Below are positions 1-8,209 of a stretch of DNA of 64,000 nt, piece by piece. Below the pieces are notes generated by a model. It was not told the DNA's origin, did not search any database, and was given only the letters and a program-made list of their open reading frames with translations. The position numbers and the translations under genes were made by a program. Source of the stretch: Viridibacillus arvi (GTDB taxonomy: Bacteria; Bacillota; Bacilli; Bacillales_A; Planococcaceae); assembly GCF_001274945.1 (NCBI RefSeq), contig NZ_LILB01000001.1, forward strand, positions 868,078 to 932,077, read 5' to 3'. Position 1 is the stretch's first letter, and each line of letters opens with the position of its first letter.

Positions 1-389
1 TTTGGACTCAATTCACTCCACACATCAAATTTATTTCCATCTAAATCAGCGAAAACGAAGTTTCTTCCAACATGACCTCTATTTTCAATATTCCCAACAT
101 GCATTTCTCTTCCCTTAAAGAAATTATGTAATTCCTCTAATGCATCGAGCCCATCCACCTCAAATGTCATCGAAAAACGTTCATTACCGTTACTATCGGT
201 GAAATTCGAATTTTGATTTTCTGCAGCCTTCACTAAGAAAAAGCTTTGATCTGCTAGATTAAGAATCACCTTCTCTTCATCTTGATAGCTCAGTACAGCA
301 CCTAAATTATTTACATACCACTTTGCAGAAATGTCTACATTAGCTACTGGAATATAAGTAGTTCCAACCCGCAATAATTTATTGTTCAT
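1..389 (-). CDS. VOC (glyoxalase-like) family protein, 3' end cut by window edge
   Basis: The reading frame opens with ATG at 389 behind a GGAAGGGAG ribosome binding site and stays open to the window edge, so about 129 residues are visible and the C-terminus is missing. The protein begins MNNKLLRVGTTYIPV and continues with VDISAKWYVNNLG and later FADLDGNKFDVW, the usual layout of a single-domain vicinal oxygen chelate protein (paired beta-alpha-beta-beta-beta modules). Such proteins bind a metal and act on varied small substrates, including glyoxalase, dioxygenase and antibiotic-resistance types. The substrate cannot be read from sequence. Confidence 0.75.
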   Translation of the reverse strand, partial: MNNKLLRVGTTYIPVANVDISAKWYVNNLGAVLSYQDEEKVILNLADQSFFLVKAAENQNSNFTDSNGNERFSMTFEVDGLDALEELHNFFKGREMHVGNIENRGHVGRNFVFADLDGNKFDVWSELSP

Positions 390-475
390 TATCCAAACTC
401 CCTTCCATTTGTACTCTATATAATTCTATTAATAAAGACATTTTCCTCTTTTGTCCAATTTTTATAAAAATCCAC

Positions 476-508
476 AAAAAAACAGCAGAAACAAATTAGT
501 TTCTGCTG
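476..508 (-). terminator. Intrinsic terminator of the nitroreductase gene
   Basis: Perfect 10-bp stem (CAGCAGAAAC / GTTTCTGCTG, 483-492 and 499-508) with a 6-nt loop. On the minus strand a T-run follows (482-476). It sits 23 bp past the nitroreductase stop. A similar CAGCAGAAAT stem terminates the AraC gene at 25093-25122. Confidence 0.85.
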
Positions 509-530
509 AATCTTTAACTTGCAATGTTAT

Positions 531-1160
531 TTAGATAAAACGAGCAATATCTTCTAATGGTAAACGAGATGAACCGAATGCTGGTGCTGCTGCTTTACCG
601 ATAGCGATTAATACGATTGGGAATTCATTTTCAGGTAATTCAAATCGCTCTGCAAATTTCACTTTATCAAATCCGCCCATTGTTACTGTATCGAAACCTT
701 TTTCTTTTGCGATCAGCATCAATTGCATTGAAATTAGACCTGCATCAAAAGATGCGATACCTTGTCTTACTTCTAATGGTGCTGCTGGGTACATACGCAT
801 TGTATTGTTGACTGTGATGTTCTTTTGTTCTTCACCCATATGGCCTTCTTCTACATTTTGTGTGTAGATTTTTTCTACGTTTTTGTACATTTCAGCATCA
901 CCTAAAACGGCAATAACTGCTGAAGATGTTTCAATTTGTTCTTGGTTGTTACCAATTGCGCGAAGTTCTTTTTTCGTCTCTTCATCTTGAATAACAAGGA
1001 ATCTCCATGGTTGTAGGTTACTTGAAGATGGTGCACTAGTTGCTTCTTTGATGATCTCTTCAAGTTGTGCTTGAGTCATTTTAAAAGTAGGATCGTATTT
1101 ACGAACTGATTTTCTGTCTTCCATGATTGTATATAAGTTTTTTTCTGTTGTAGTTGTCAT
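531..1160 (-). CDS. Nitroreductase family protein (YodC-like NAD(P)H:FMN oxidoreductase)
   Basis: This 209-residue protein has the N-terminal family signature RKSVRKYDP near residue 16, followed by ATSAPSSSNLQPWRFLVI, the FMN-binding stretch of the nitroreductase fold, and a later GIASFDAGLISMQLML helix. Length is typical. These flavoenzymes use NAD(P)H to reduce nitro compounds, quinones or other electrophiles in the cytosol. ATG 1160 has a strong AGGAGG site. The divergent neighbour is an HxlR regulator with a conserved N-terminal cysteine, the arrangement of Bacillus subtilis yodC and yodB, where the enzyme is induced by quinones and diamide. The exact substrate is inference. Confidence 0.88.
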   Translation of the reverse strand: MTTTTEKNLYTIMEDRKSVRKYDPTFKMTQAQLEEIIKEATSAPSSSNLQPWRFLVIQDEETKKELRAIGNNQEQIETSSAVIAVLGDAEMYKNVEKIYTQNVEEGHMGEEQKNITVNNTMRMYPAAPLEVRQGIASFDAGLISMQLMLIAKEKGFDTVTMGGFDKVKFAERFELPENEFPIVLIAIGKAAAPAFGSSRLPLEDIARFI

Positions 1161-1174
1161 TATATTTCCTCCTA

Positions 1175-1219
1175 AACTTACTTAATGTAAGTTGATAAAT
1201 AAATCTTACCATTAGTAAG
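1175..1219. promoter_or_regulatory. Tandem operator and promoter between nitroreductase and HxlR regulator
   Basis: Two inverted repeats with core CTTAC-N5-GTAAG lie at 1177-1191 (arms extend to 7 bp, 1175-1193) and 1205-1219, 28 bp centre to centre. The nitroreductase promoter reads TTGACG (1226-1231 complement), 17-bp spacer, TAAGAT (1203-1208 complement). The upstream operator overlaps the spacer and -10, and the second sits over the early transcript. This is what a repressor that blocks polymerase would need. The rightward regulator promoter has a TACAAT -10 at 1250-1255. Confidence 0.75.
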
Positions 1220-1290
1220 TTTATACGTCAATAAAAAAGTTTTATATGTTACAATAGAGGAAAATGCATTCACATGCGGGAGGTTGTATT

Positions 1291-1635
1291 ATGACTCAAC
1301 CGAATTGTACACATAAATGTAGTAGCTACCATCAAGCAATCGAATTTATCGGAAAGCGCTGGATGGGAATGATTATTTATTCTCTGTTATCAGGTCCTAA
1401 ACGTTATCATGAAATTCACACTTTAATTCCTGGAATTTCTGACCGCTTACTAACAGAACGCTTAAATGAATTAGTAGATGCTGGCTTAATCAATAAAAAG
1501 CTAATTGACTCTTCCATTAAAAAAGTAGAATATGAGTTAACACCAAACGGTTTGGCATTTAATGACGTCATTTTATCTATTCAGAAATGGATTGATCTAT
1601 GTGATTTTGAAAAGCAAACGAATGAATCAAAATAG
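1291..1635 (+). CDS. HxlR-family winged-helix regulator (YodB-like redox sensor)
   Basis: The start is placed at ATG 1291, because GGGAGG at 1278-1283 is seven bases upstream; an in-frame ATG at 1264 has no such site. The 114-residue protein begins MTQPNCTHKC and carries the HxlR core: FIGKRWMGMIIYSLL, GPKRYHEIHTLIPGIS, LLTERLNELVDAGLI. Cys6 matches the position of the sensing cysteine of YodB, and Cys104 near the C-terminus could be its disulfide partner; Cys10 is an additional one. By analogy it represses the divergent nitroreductase gene until oxidised by electrophiles. The redox role is inferred from the cysteines and neighbourhood. Confidence 0.85.
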   Translation: MTQPNCTHKCSSYHQAIEFIGKRWMGMIIYSLLSGPKRYHEIHTLIPGISDRLLTERLNELVDAGLINKKLIDSSIKKVEYELTPNGLAFNDVILSIQKWIDLCDFEKQTNESK

Positions 1636-1670
1636 TTATAGCATTTCTTATTATCAAAAAGTACGAAAAA

Positions 1671-1705
1671 AGCCATTCATCTAAGTTAAGACTAGATGGA
1701 TGGCT
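1671..1705. terminator. Bidirectional terminator between HxlR and MFS genes (repeat family B)
   Basis: A 13-bp stem, 1671-1683 with 1693-1705, core AGCCATTCATCTA, is flanked by an A-run on the left and a T-run on the right, so it can serve both convergent genes. The same sequence, including the loop, recurs at 14947-14979. Confidence 0.85.
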
Positions 1706-1747
1706 TTTGTTTATTACAACTAAGAGTTGCATTTGTTTTAGTTCGAT

Positions 1748-2914
1748 TTATATATTTTTTAACTTTTTCTCATTTAAATAATCTTTATAGACTAAAACAG
1801 CTACAACAATAAAACTTAGACTAACAATCCGGAATATCATTTCTAAACTAATCCATTCAGCTAAAATACCTAATACAAATGCGCTAACTCCAACACCAAC
1901 GTCAAAACTAGAAAAGAAGGTTGCGTTTGCTGTGCCGCTTTTTTCTTCACTTACCTTTTGAACCGTCCATGTTTGTAAACATGGCATAACCGTTCCATAA
2001 CCTGCTCCAAATAAAATCGCTGCTATTATTAGACCAATATCATTTGATGCATAAGACAGCATAACAAGTGATAAAAACCCTAACATAGCTGACACAATGA
2101 TGATAGACCACGGTCCTTTTTTGTCATACCATTTCCCAGTAAATGGACGTATTAAAGTTGCTACAGTTGCATTGATAAGGAAGAATAGAAAAATATGATC
2201 TATCCCCTTTTGCTTCCCAAAAAGAACTAAGAATGTAATAACCGCTCCAAAACCAAGTGTTGTAATAACTGTCAGTAACGCTGGAAACCACACTTCTCTC
2301 TCAAAAATCATATCCAAAAATCGAAATGGTTGCTTCTCACGCTTTACAGTTGTACGAGGTGCTTTTACAAATTGAAGCGCTATTACTGCCAATAAACTAA
2401 GTATTACGGAGGACCAAATTAAAACATCGAAGGAAAACGACTCATATATAAGGATACCAATACTCGGTGAAATGATAGCCCCGACCGTTGTAGAGATAGA
2501 AAAATACCCCATTCCTTCTCCTAACCGTGACTTAGGGATTAAATCGACTACCATTGTACTATTGGCTGTGGTTGATACTCCCCACGCTGCACCATGGAAA
2601 ATGCGCAACAATAGAAAAAGCCATACAAAATTAAGAAATGGATACAGCATTGTAATAATCATTAAAGCTGCACTTGCACCAATGGCTAGACTTTTTCGTT
2701 GGTTATCGATTAAATAGTACCCTACAAAAGGTCTGATTAGAACTGCACCTATCGTAAATAATGTTGTCACTAGACCTACTTGAATGGTAGATGCATTTAT
2801 ACTTAACAAATAGGCTGGCAAAATAGGGAGCAACATATCAAACCCTATAAAAACTAAAAAGTTGCTAATAAATAAGAAAATAAATGGTTTACTAAAAATT
2901 CTTTGATTGTTCAT
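1748..2914 (-). CDS. MFS transporter, 12 TM
   Basis: This 388-residue hydrophobic protein starts at ATG 2914 behind GAGGAA. It has a typical major facilitator layout of about 12 membrane segments, an N-half stretch RPFVGYYLIDNQRKSLAIG in the conserved loop 2-3 position and a C-half counterpart RPFTGKWYDKKGPWSI. Length and organisation fit the proton-driven drug or sugar-efflux branch of the family. No neighbour names a substrate, because the convergent regulator belongs to the nitroreductase. Transcription probably ends at the shared hairpin at 1671-1705. Confidence 0.85.
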   Translation of the reverse strand: MNNQRIFSKPFIFLFISNFLVFIGFDMLLPILPAYLLSINASTIQVGLVTTLFTIGAVLIRPFVGYYLIDNQRKSLAIGASAALMIITMLYPFLNFVWLFLLLRIFHGAAWGVSTTANSTMVVDLIPKSRLGEGMGYFSISTTVGAIISPSIGILIYESFSFDVLIWSSVILSLLAVIALQFVKAPRTTVKREKQPFRFLDMIFEREVWFPALLTVITTLGFGAVITFLVLFGKQKGIDHIFLFFLINATVATLIRPFTGKWYDKKGPWSIIIVSAMLGFLSLVMLSYASNDIGLIIAAILFGAGYGTVMPCLQTWTVQKVSEEKSGTANATFFSSFDVGVGVSAFVLGILAEWISLEMIFRIVSLSFIVVAVLVYKDYLNEKKLKNI

Positions 2915-3224
2915 ATAACTATTCCTCGCTTCTAAATTATTCTCTAAGTTAGAAGCGTTAGGATCACTGAAACGTTTTTCAATTGTCTAAGGTTTTTAGT
3001 CAATTGATTCACCTTCTTTATTTAATAATATTTGGACAAAGATAATTTTTAAAGTATATCAAACTTTAACATTATAAACAAATTACTTTTTTTAACAACT
3101 CTATCGTCACTTTACATAAATGTAGCGATAATAAAACAGTTTAATTATGTATATAGAAACACAGAAACCATCTATCAGTTACTTAATAGATGGTTTCTGT
3201 GTTTCTAATTTGGAAAGCAAATCG
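2915..3224. other. Intergenic, 310 bp, holding a perfect 21-bp stem-loop
   Basis: No coding capacity is apparent. Arms 3155-3175 and 3186-3206 are perfectly complementary over 21 bp with a 10-nt loop. The hairpin lies 19 bp past the stop of the minus-strand gene ending at 3225. No clear T-run follows on either strand, so it is a weak match to an intrinsic terminator despite the very stable stem. Confidence 0.7.
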
Positions 3225-3575
3225 TTAAAAATTAGCTATTCGAAAATGGAACCAATGAATTCCTACTACATTAGGAGATGAACAAACACCTTCAAATACT
3301 ACACGATTAATTTCATATATAGTTGGTCCAATGACATTTATATCGTTGCCTATTTGATTAGACAATTGTAGAACCTCAAACACTGATTTTGCTGGTTCTT
3401 CGATCATAAGAGAGGTCTCGCAATTTAACTCAAACAACGTTTTATCTTTCCAATAAGGTTGTAGTGATACCACTTCAATATCCCCAATTTCTTGTTTTAC
3501 TCGATTGATGACCTTTTGAGCCTTTTCTTTCGATTTTGCTTTAATATACATACGCCAACTAATAGTCTTAAACAT
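3225..3575 (-). CDS. Conserved hypothetical protein, 116 aa
   Basis: ATG 3575 follows a good AGGAGA site. The soluble protein starts MFKTISWRMYIKAKSKEKA and ends HWFHFRIANF, with no membrane segment or signal peptide. The alternating charged and hydrophobic pattern suggests an alpha/beta fold. I do not recognise the family. It stands alone between an MFS gene and a hydrolase on the same strand, with a stable stem-loop 3' of it. Confidence 0.65.
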   Translation of the reverse strand: MFKTISWRMYIKAKSKEKAQKVINRVKQEIGDIEVVSLQPYWKDKTLFELNCETSLMIEEPAKSVFEVLQLSNQIGNDINVIGPTIYEINRVVFEGVCSSPNVVGIHWFHFRIANF

Positions 3576-3720
3576 TTTTGTCTCCTAAAAAATAATTAAA
3601 CTGCTCTTTTCTACACTAACGAATATTGAAATATTCATACCTTTATTATACAAGTCCCAAATGTCGGAAAATTTCTACTCGTTCTTGCTTTGGTCATACA
3701 ATAAATGATTTTACCACAGG

Positions 3721-4602
3721 TCAGTCCCTGCCCGCCTCGTAAATCTTCTGCGCCAGCATAACCGGTCTTGTTCGCGAATCAGTAAAGTGGTCACCGTCTC
3801 CGACGATTAAACGAGACTGGCCAAGCCGTATGGACATATGCGGATGCCAGCCGAAGCCCTCTCCTTGTGGTAATGCGTTGTCTTGGTAGAAATAGAGATA
3901 GCTTTTAGGCATAGACAACGCATAGAATGCTTTAAGATCCAACTTCTCGAAAAGCGGCTTAGCCGGTTCAGGAGTGACGCTTAAATACATCTGTTTGGCT
4001 TCGTCCAAAGTGGCCGTATTGACGAAAAAATCTCGAAACAGTGGAAATGGAAGCATAATCGTATCGTCCATCGAGCTAGCTCGGAGCTGCTCGAAACTTT
4101 GCCTCATTTGAGCCGGGAACTCGTCGACAACCGATTCGCCGTCTTTCAGTACGAACGCGTCCCAGAAGACAAGGCGCTTTATGCGGTCCGGCACCTGTTC
4201 TGCAACCTTTTGTATGACAGTTCCCCCGAAGCTGTGCCCGACTAGAACAAAGTTGCGTAGGTTCAGTTTCGTTATAAAATCAACGACGGACTTCGTAATC
4301 ATCGCATGTGTGACATTTTTGTTCGGATCTTTACCGTGACCTGCGTATTCCGGCGTATATACGGCATGCCCTCGACTGCGCAGCACAGCCGCTACGCCGT
4401 CCCAGAAGTGAGCGTCAGCCCAAGAACCATGCACAAGCACGAAAGTAAGCCGTTGCTGTGCAGGTAAAAAGTATCTTTCATCCGATTCATTGCAGGGCCA
4501 CCATCCTTCATAACAAGGGGGGCAATAATATCCGCGGGGCATAAACCTATAATCTAGACAAGGGTATTGATGATTTTTTTGAAGATAAGGAAACATGTAC
4601 AT
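3721..4602 (-). CDS. Alpha/beta hydrolase with Cys/Tyr/Pro-rich N-terminal extension
   Basis: The 293-residue protein has an oxyanion stretch VLVHGSWAD (residues 55-63), the nucleophile elbow VGHSFGG with Ser124, and a C-terminal GDGDHF with His272 in the catalytic histidine position. It resembles the salicylate-esterase and hydroxynitrile-lyase-like branch of alpha/beta hydrolases. Residues 1-45 are unusual: Pro, Tyr and Cys dominate (YYCPPCYEGWWPC), recalling spore-coat or surface proteins. The gene is visibly richer in G+C (near 50 percent) than its neighbours and uses codons such as CTG, GCC and CGC that are rare around it, which suggests acquisition from a higher-GC relative. Substrate unknown. 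Confidence 0.85.
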   Translation of the reverse strand: MYMFPYLQKNHQYPCLDYRFMPRGYYCPPCYEGWWPCNESDERYFLPAQQRLTFVLVHGSWADAHFWDGVAAVLRSRGHAVYTPEYAGHGKDPNKNVTHAMITKSVVDFITKLNLRNFVLVGHSFGGTVIQKVAEQVPDRIKRLVFWDAFVLKDGESVVDEFPAQMRQSFEQLRASSMDDTIMLPFPLFRDFFVNTATLDEAKQMYLSVTPEPAKPLFEKLDLKAFYALSMPKSYLYFYQDNALPQGEGFGWHPHMSIRLGQSRLIVGDGDHFTDSRTRPVMLAQKIYEAGRD

Positions 4603-5173
4603 AACATCCTTTCAAATCGACATATATTATCAGCTTATGCCCAATACTTTTGAGAGGTTCCCACAATCTATTCGCCTAAAAAACCCGCAATAGGTAACGA
4701 TGGAGGAACTGAAATAAGGATACTGATTCCAAACTGTGAAAATAACAATTTTGTAGAAAAGGCAATTGTTTAACCACGACCCCAACAACCAATATGATAG
4801 GGCTCACCGTAATCGGTCTGTCTTCAGTGATAGCCCTCCCCCATCTTGTTGTTTTGAGTAAAATATAAAATACCCTCCAAGAATATCTTAGGAGAGTATC
4901 GTAATTTGAGTTTTTTCTAAAACCGATAAGGAAATTGCATGATAATAGCTGTTGAAATCATATCGAGTAGACCCTATTTGAATAAGAGTACACTGTACAA
5001 CGTAACCATTCATCATTATAAAGTGATTCAAGACAGATGATAATAAACCAAACTATTAAAAAATACTCTCCTAAAAGCCTATCAAGGATAAAATAAAAAA
5101 TTTCAACTCTTCTTATTTAGTAGAATGTAACATAAACTAGTGCCAATTAACTTCTCCCTATTTTCTCATGCAA
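4603..5173. other. Intergenic region without recognisable gene
   Basis: About 570 bp between the GC-rich hydrolase and the EamA promoter. Every frame is interrupted, and I see no convincing ribosome binding site with an open frame. The part nearest the hydrolase, to about 4860, is less AT-rich than the rest and may be DNA that arrived with it. Confidence 0.5.
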
Positions 5174-5208
5174 AATAGTTGTTGACACCCAGAATAGTTT
5201 TGTTTACA
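5174..5208 (+). promoter_or_regulatory. Sigma-A promoter of the EamA leader
   Basis: TTGACA, 17-bp spacer, TACAAT: a near-consensus housekeeping promoter. Transcription would begin near 5215, leaving a leader of about 120 nt before the EamA start. Confidence 0.8.
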
Positions 5209-5227
5209 ATTTTCTTAATTTGATACG

Positions 5228-5338
5228 CAAACTCACAAGAATTCGTGAGTGGCGGAATTTTGTAGAGTTTTAACTCTGTTTCATTCGCCCGTCGTCTATT
5301 TATAGACGACGGGATTTTTTATTTTTTGGAGGGATTTT
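5228..5338 (+). ncRNA. Structured leader with intrinsic terminator ahead of EamA gene (candidate cis-regulatory RNA)
   Basis: The leader holds a 6-bp hairpin (ACTCAC / GTGAGT, near 5234-5253). A helix of GGCG(G)AAT with ATTCGCC encloses an AGAGTT/AACTCT hairpin. An 11-bp terminator stem follows (5288-5298 with 5303-5313) and then a run of T. The 3' strand of the second helix ends in the first bases of the terminator, so the two structures compete. The ribosome binding site lies only 15 bases past the terminator. I could not match it to a riboswitch class I know. Confidence 0.55.
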
Positions 5339-6253
5339 TTGAATAAATTGAAGTTTTCTTTAGTAGTTTTATTAGGAGCCTGTAGCTATGGAGTCCTATC
5401 TTCCATTCTTAAAATTGGATTTTTAAATGGATTTTCATTTCCTGAACTTTTAGGTGGACAATATATATTTGGCTGGTTTGGACTATTATTACTTGTTATT
5501 ACCTTTTCTCGTCATAAAGTATCCTCAAAAAATATATTATCGTTGTTAGCAGTTGGGACAACAATGAGTTTAACAAGTATTTTTTACGGACTTTCTGTAA
5601 AAGAATTACCTGCATCCATTGCTATTGTGTTGTTATTTCAATTCACTTGGATGGGTGTTCTAATTGAAGCAATTGCCAATAAAACTTTTCCAAGTCGTGA
5701 GAAGGTATTGTCCATTCTCATTTTATTTGTAGGAACGGTGTTTGCTGGTGGTGTATTTGATGGATTAGGACAGCAATTATCTATAAAAGGAATCATCTTT
5801 GGTTTACTAGCAGCTATAACTTTTTCCTTATATATATTTGCAAGTGGACGTGTTTCTACTGAAGTACCAATCTATTCGAAAAGCTTTCTTATGACAACGA
5901 GTGCAACACTCTTTGTTTGCTTAATATTTCCCCCGACATACTTGACTGATGGTACACTGCAGGCTGGATTATGGAAATATGCTTTAATCCTAGGTTTCTT
6001 TGGTGTTGTTATACCAGTTATATGTTTTTCCATTGGTGTACCAAAAGTAGGGACAGGCCTTGGTACAATTTTAGGAGCTGTCGAACTCCCAACAGCAGTT
6101 ATCGCTTCTATTACACTTGTTCATGAAGTCGTATCGCCTTTACAATGGATTGGAATCATTTGTATTTTATCAGGAATTTTCATACCTCAAATATTAAAAG
6201 TACAAAAAGAGAAGAAACAAATCCGTTTTCGTGAAGAAACTACAGAACTTTAG
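5339..6253 (+). CDS. EamA/DMT superfamily transporter
   Basis: The start is TTG 5339, six bases after GGAGG. The 304-residue protein has ten hydrophobic segments arranged as two EamA repeats; the second opens with KGIIFGLLAAITFSLYIFASG. The C-terminus is charged and cytoplasmic. Members export metabolites, often amino acids or toxic analogues, by drug/metabolite antiport. The gene stands alone behind its own promoter and an attenuator-like leader, so expression probably responds to a small molecule. The substrate is unknown. Confidence 0.88.
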   Translation: MNKLKFSLVVLLGACSYGVLSSILKIGFLNGFSFPELLGGQYIFGWFGLLLLVITFSRHKVSSKNILSLLAVGTTMSLTSIFYGLSVKELPASIAIVLLFQFTWMGVLIEAIANKTFPSREKVLSILILFVGTVFAGGVFDGLGQQLSIKGIIFGLLAAITFSLYIFASGRVSTEVPIYSKSFLMTTSATLFVCLIFPPTYLTDGTLQAGLWKYALILGFFGVVIPVICFSIGVPKVGTGLGTILGAVELPTAVIASITLVHEVVSPLQWIGIICILSGIFIPQILKVQKEKKQIRFREETTEL

Positions 6254-6596
6254 GCTAGGTAACTATGAAGTTCCACTAACTAAAATCAACTTTTGATGTT
6301 TTCAAAAAAGAATCCATTTTGAACAAACCTTTTCAAAACGGATTCTTTTTATTTGATATAAAATATTTCATAATACTACTTATTATGGTTTCAGTTTCTC
6401 AACAGAAACAATTTAACATAATGCCTCATATGTAATTCCAAAAATACTCTGGTCACTGTACTAGTTCAATCAAATCATCAGTACTATTAGCTAAACCAAC
6501 CTTTTTCATATAGCCACCTCTAATCCTTCTCCTATATATATTAAACTCAAAGAATAGTTTATAAGACTAATGCATTTTATGTATTTTACTCATCTT
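6254..6596. other. Intergenic, 343 bp
   Basis: Apart from the terminator at 6309-6346, no gene, promoter or repeat could be supported here. Confidence 0.5.
6309..6346. terminator. Terminator of EamA gene (repeat family C)
   Basis: A 14-bp stem with one A-C mismatch (6309-6322 with 6333-6346), core AGAATCCATTTTGA, is followed by a T-run. Near-identical hairpins occur at 19831-19865, 44444-44479 and 50314-50356. Confidence 0.85.
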
Positions 6597-7091
6597 TTAA
6601 TAAACTTCAAATTTCATTTTCCTCATACGTTCTTTTCTAAATATCTCTTTAGCATCTTTATAATTCACTGGAACAATAGGACGCATTATAGCACTTAATC
6701 TAATATTCGATTCTATAACATCTACACACGTATATTCTACCAATCTATAAAAGTATCTATTTTGTTTAATAGTTACAGGTAGTATATTCCCTAACTTAAA
6801 ATCGCATATACGCGAATCATCAAACTTACACTGAATACTTACCTCTATTTCATCTCTAGCCCTAGATTTTTCAAACTCAGTATCATGTGGTATAAATTGA
6901 TTTTTAGTAAGATCTTGCACTATATAAACTATCTCAATCATTTTTTCTTGCGTAATCTCAAAACACTCAATACCTATAATCAAATAGTATTTCTCATCGA
7001 TTTCACTTACTTCACCAATTTTCTTTGTACTTTCAAAAGGATAAAAACTAACTTTCATTTTTCTGATTACACCTAAATCTATATCAAGCAA
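6597..7091 (-). CDS. Hypothetical protein, about 164 aa
   Basis: An ATG at 7139 has no ribosome binding site. A TTG at 7091 has GAGGTGG five bases upstream and gives a 164-residue protein starting MLDIDLGVIRKMKVSFYPF. A further possible start is ATG 7058. The protein is soluble, rich in Ile and Glu, with a central EKSRARDEIEVSIQCKFDD and basic end KEIFRKERMRKMKFEVY. The RxxxR-like stretch faintly recalls PilZ domains, but the rest does not support that call. Family not recognised. Confidence 0.55.
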   Translation of the reverse strand: MLDIDLGVIRKMKVSFYPFESTKKIGEVSEIDEKYYLIIGIECFEITQEKMIEIVYIVQDLTKNQFIPHDTEFEKSRARDEIEVSIQCKFDDSRICDFKLGNILPVTIKQNRYFYRLVEYTCVDVIESNIRLSAIMRPIVPVNYKDAKEIFRKERMRKMKFEVY

Positions 7092-7664
7092 TATTACCAC
7101 CTCATTTATAATTTTCCATATATGAAAAGCTTGTTTCATTTACACCAATAACTTATGTAAGTATTTATTTGCCATCAAACTTTGTATTGAACAAAATGTA
7201 TCTCAATCATATTTACTCTTCTTCTACCTTTACCCGTTTTCTTCATTCTCGAATCATCTGAGAACGTTTTAGATTTAAACAAACTAATAAATTTATTTGG
7301 AATTACTTTTAAAACGTATTTTATTAACCTAAATAAAAAAGTATCTATTCAGATAATTCTATCTAATAAAATCGAATTAGTATATACAAATATTGTAAAG
7401 GTATAAAAAAATAGTTAACAACTCCGATATTCCAATATAACGATAGTGATTGGCCTTCTTTCAACAATTATTCAATTGCATTCAAAAAGTATATATATAA
7501 AATGGCTAGTGAAACTTTCCATTTACAAAAAGTTTCACTAGCCTCAAATGATTTGATTATGATTTCGTTACCTCATTTGGTTAAAGAAAGAATTTGTATG
7601 GGGATTCTCCCCACGTTTTTCAAGTAAATCTAGCCTATCAAGTATAATTATTACAACAATCTGA
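7092..7664. other. Intergenic region with a 15-bp stem-loop
   Basis: Very AT-rich and without credible coding sequence. A perfect 15-bp stem, 7504-7518 with 7529-7543 (core GGCTAGTGAAACT), stands alone well away from any gene end. It may mark the terminator of a gene that has been lost. Confidence 0.55.
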
Positions 7665-7675
7665 GTAAAAGAAAA

Positions 7676-7712
7676 GCTGAGATGAATGTATATAAAATAC
7701 TATTATCTCAGC
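7676..7712 (-). terminator. Terminator of tlp
   Basis: Stem GCTGAGAT / ATCTCAGC (7676-7683 with 7705-7712), with TTTTCTTTT following on the minus strand, 15 bp past the tlp stop. Confidence 0.7.
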
Positions 7713-7726
7713 CTCCATTCTCCTAT

Positions 7727-7966
7727 TTAAAACTGATTTTTTCTTTCTTCTGCTTCAACTTTGTCTTGCATTTCCTTTTTCTTTACATATAATTCTTTGT
7801 TACGACGTTGATTTTTTTCTTGGAGATTTTCAAGTTCTTCTCCACTAGCAAATTCCATACTGATTTCTGCTTCACGAATATTTTTTTCCGTATTTTCAAT
7901 CATGCTTTGTACGCTTGCCGCACTATTCGATTTGTTATTAGACTTTGGAAAATGTTGTTCTGCCAT
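7727..7966 (-). CDS. tlp: Small acid-soluble spore protein Tlp
   Basis: This 79-residue protein has the Tlp pattern: SVQSMIENTEKNIREAE, then SMEFASGEELENLQEKN and QRRNKEL, with no cysteine or hydrophobic core. Tlp is a minor DNA-associated or core protein made in the forespore under sigma-G and degraded at germination. ATG 7966 lies seven bases after GAGGAGG. The gene has its own terminator. A clear sigma-G promoter could not be fixed by eye. The neighbouring rightward genes also look spore-associated. Confidence 0.85.
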   Translation of the reverse strand: MAEQHFPKSNNKSNSAASVQSMIENTEKNIREAEISMEFASGEELENLQEKNQRRNKELYVKKKEMQDKVEAEERKNQF

Positions 7967-8149
7967 TTTTTGACCTCCTCATTCATTTAATTATTACTGT
8001 ATTAGTTTGTTTTTCTTTGTACACTTTATACTGCAATAAAAAAGAAAGCCAGCCTTTGATAGATTCCAAACAACTCCATTAGAAAAAATTATTGAACTGA
8101 ATTGCCTAAGAAAATTTGAATTCTGATTCGGATGAAATTACACCTCTTA

Positions 8150-8178
8150 CACCTTACGTCAATTTAATTCATAAGATA
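8150..8178 (+). promoter_or_regulatory. Sigma-K-type promoter
   Basis: CACC (8150-8153), 16 bases, CATAAGATA (8170-8178) fits the sigma-K pattern mACm - 16/17 - CATAnnnTA. It lies 32 bp upstream of the TTG start at 8210, implying late mother-cell expression of that gene. Confidence 0.6.
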
Positions 8179-8209
8179 AGATATACACTTTTAGTTAGGA
8201 GGAATCCAA

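Noticed and set aside
3155..3206. Terminal inverted repeat of an insertion sequence
   Set aside because: No transposase lies beside it and no matching end was found within a few kilobases.
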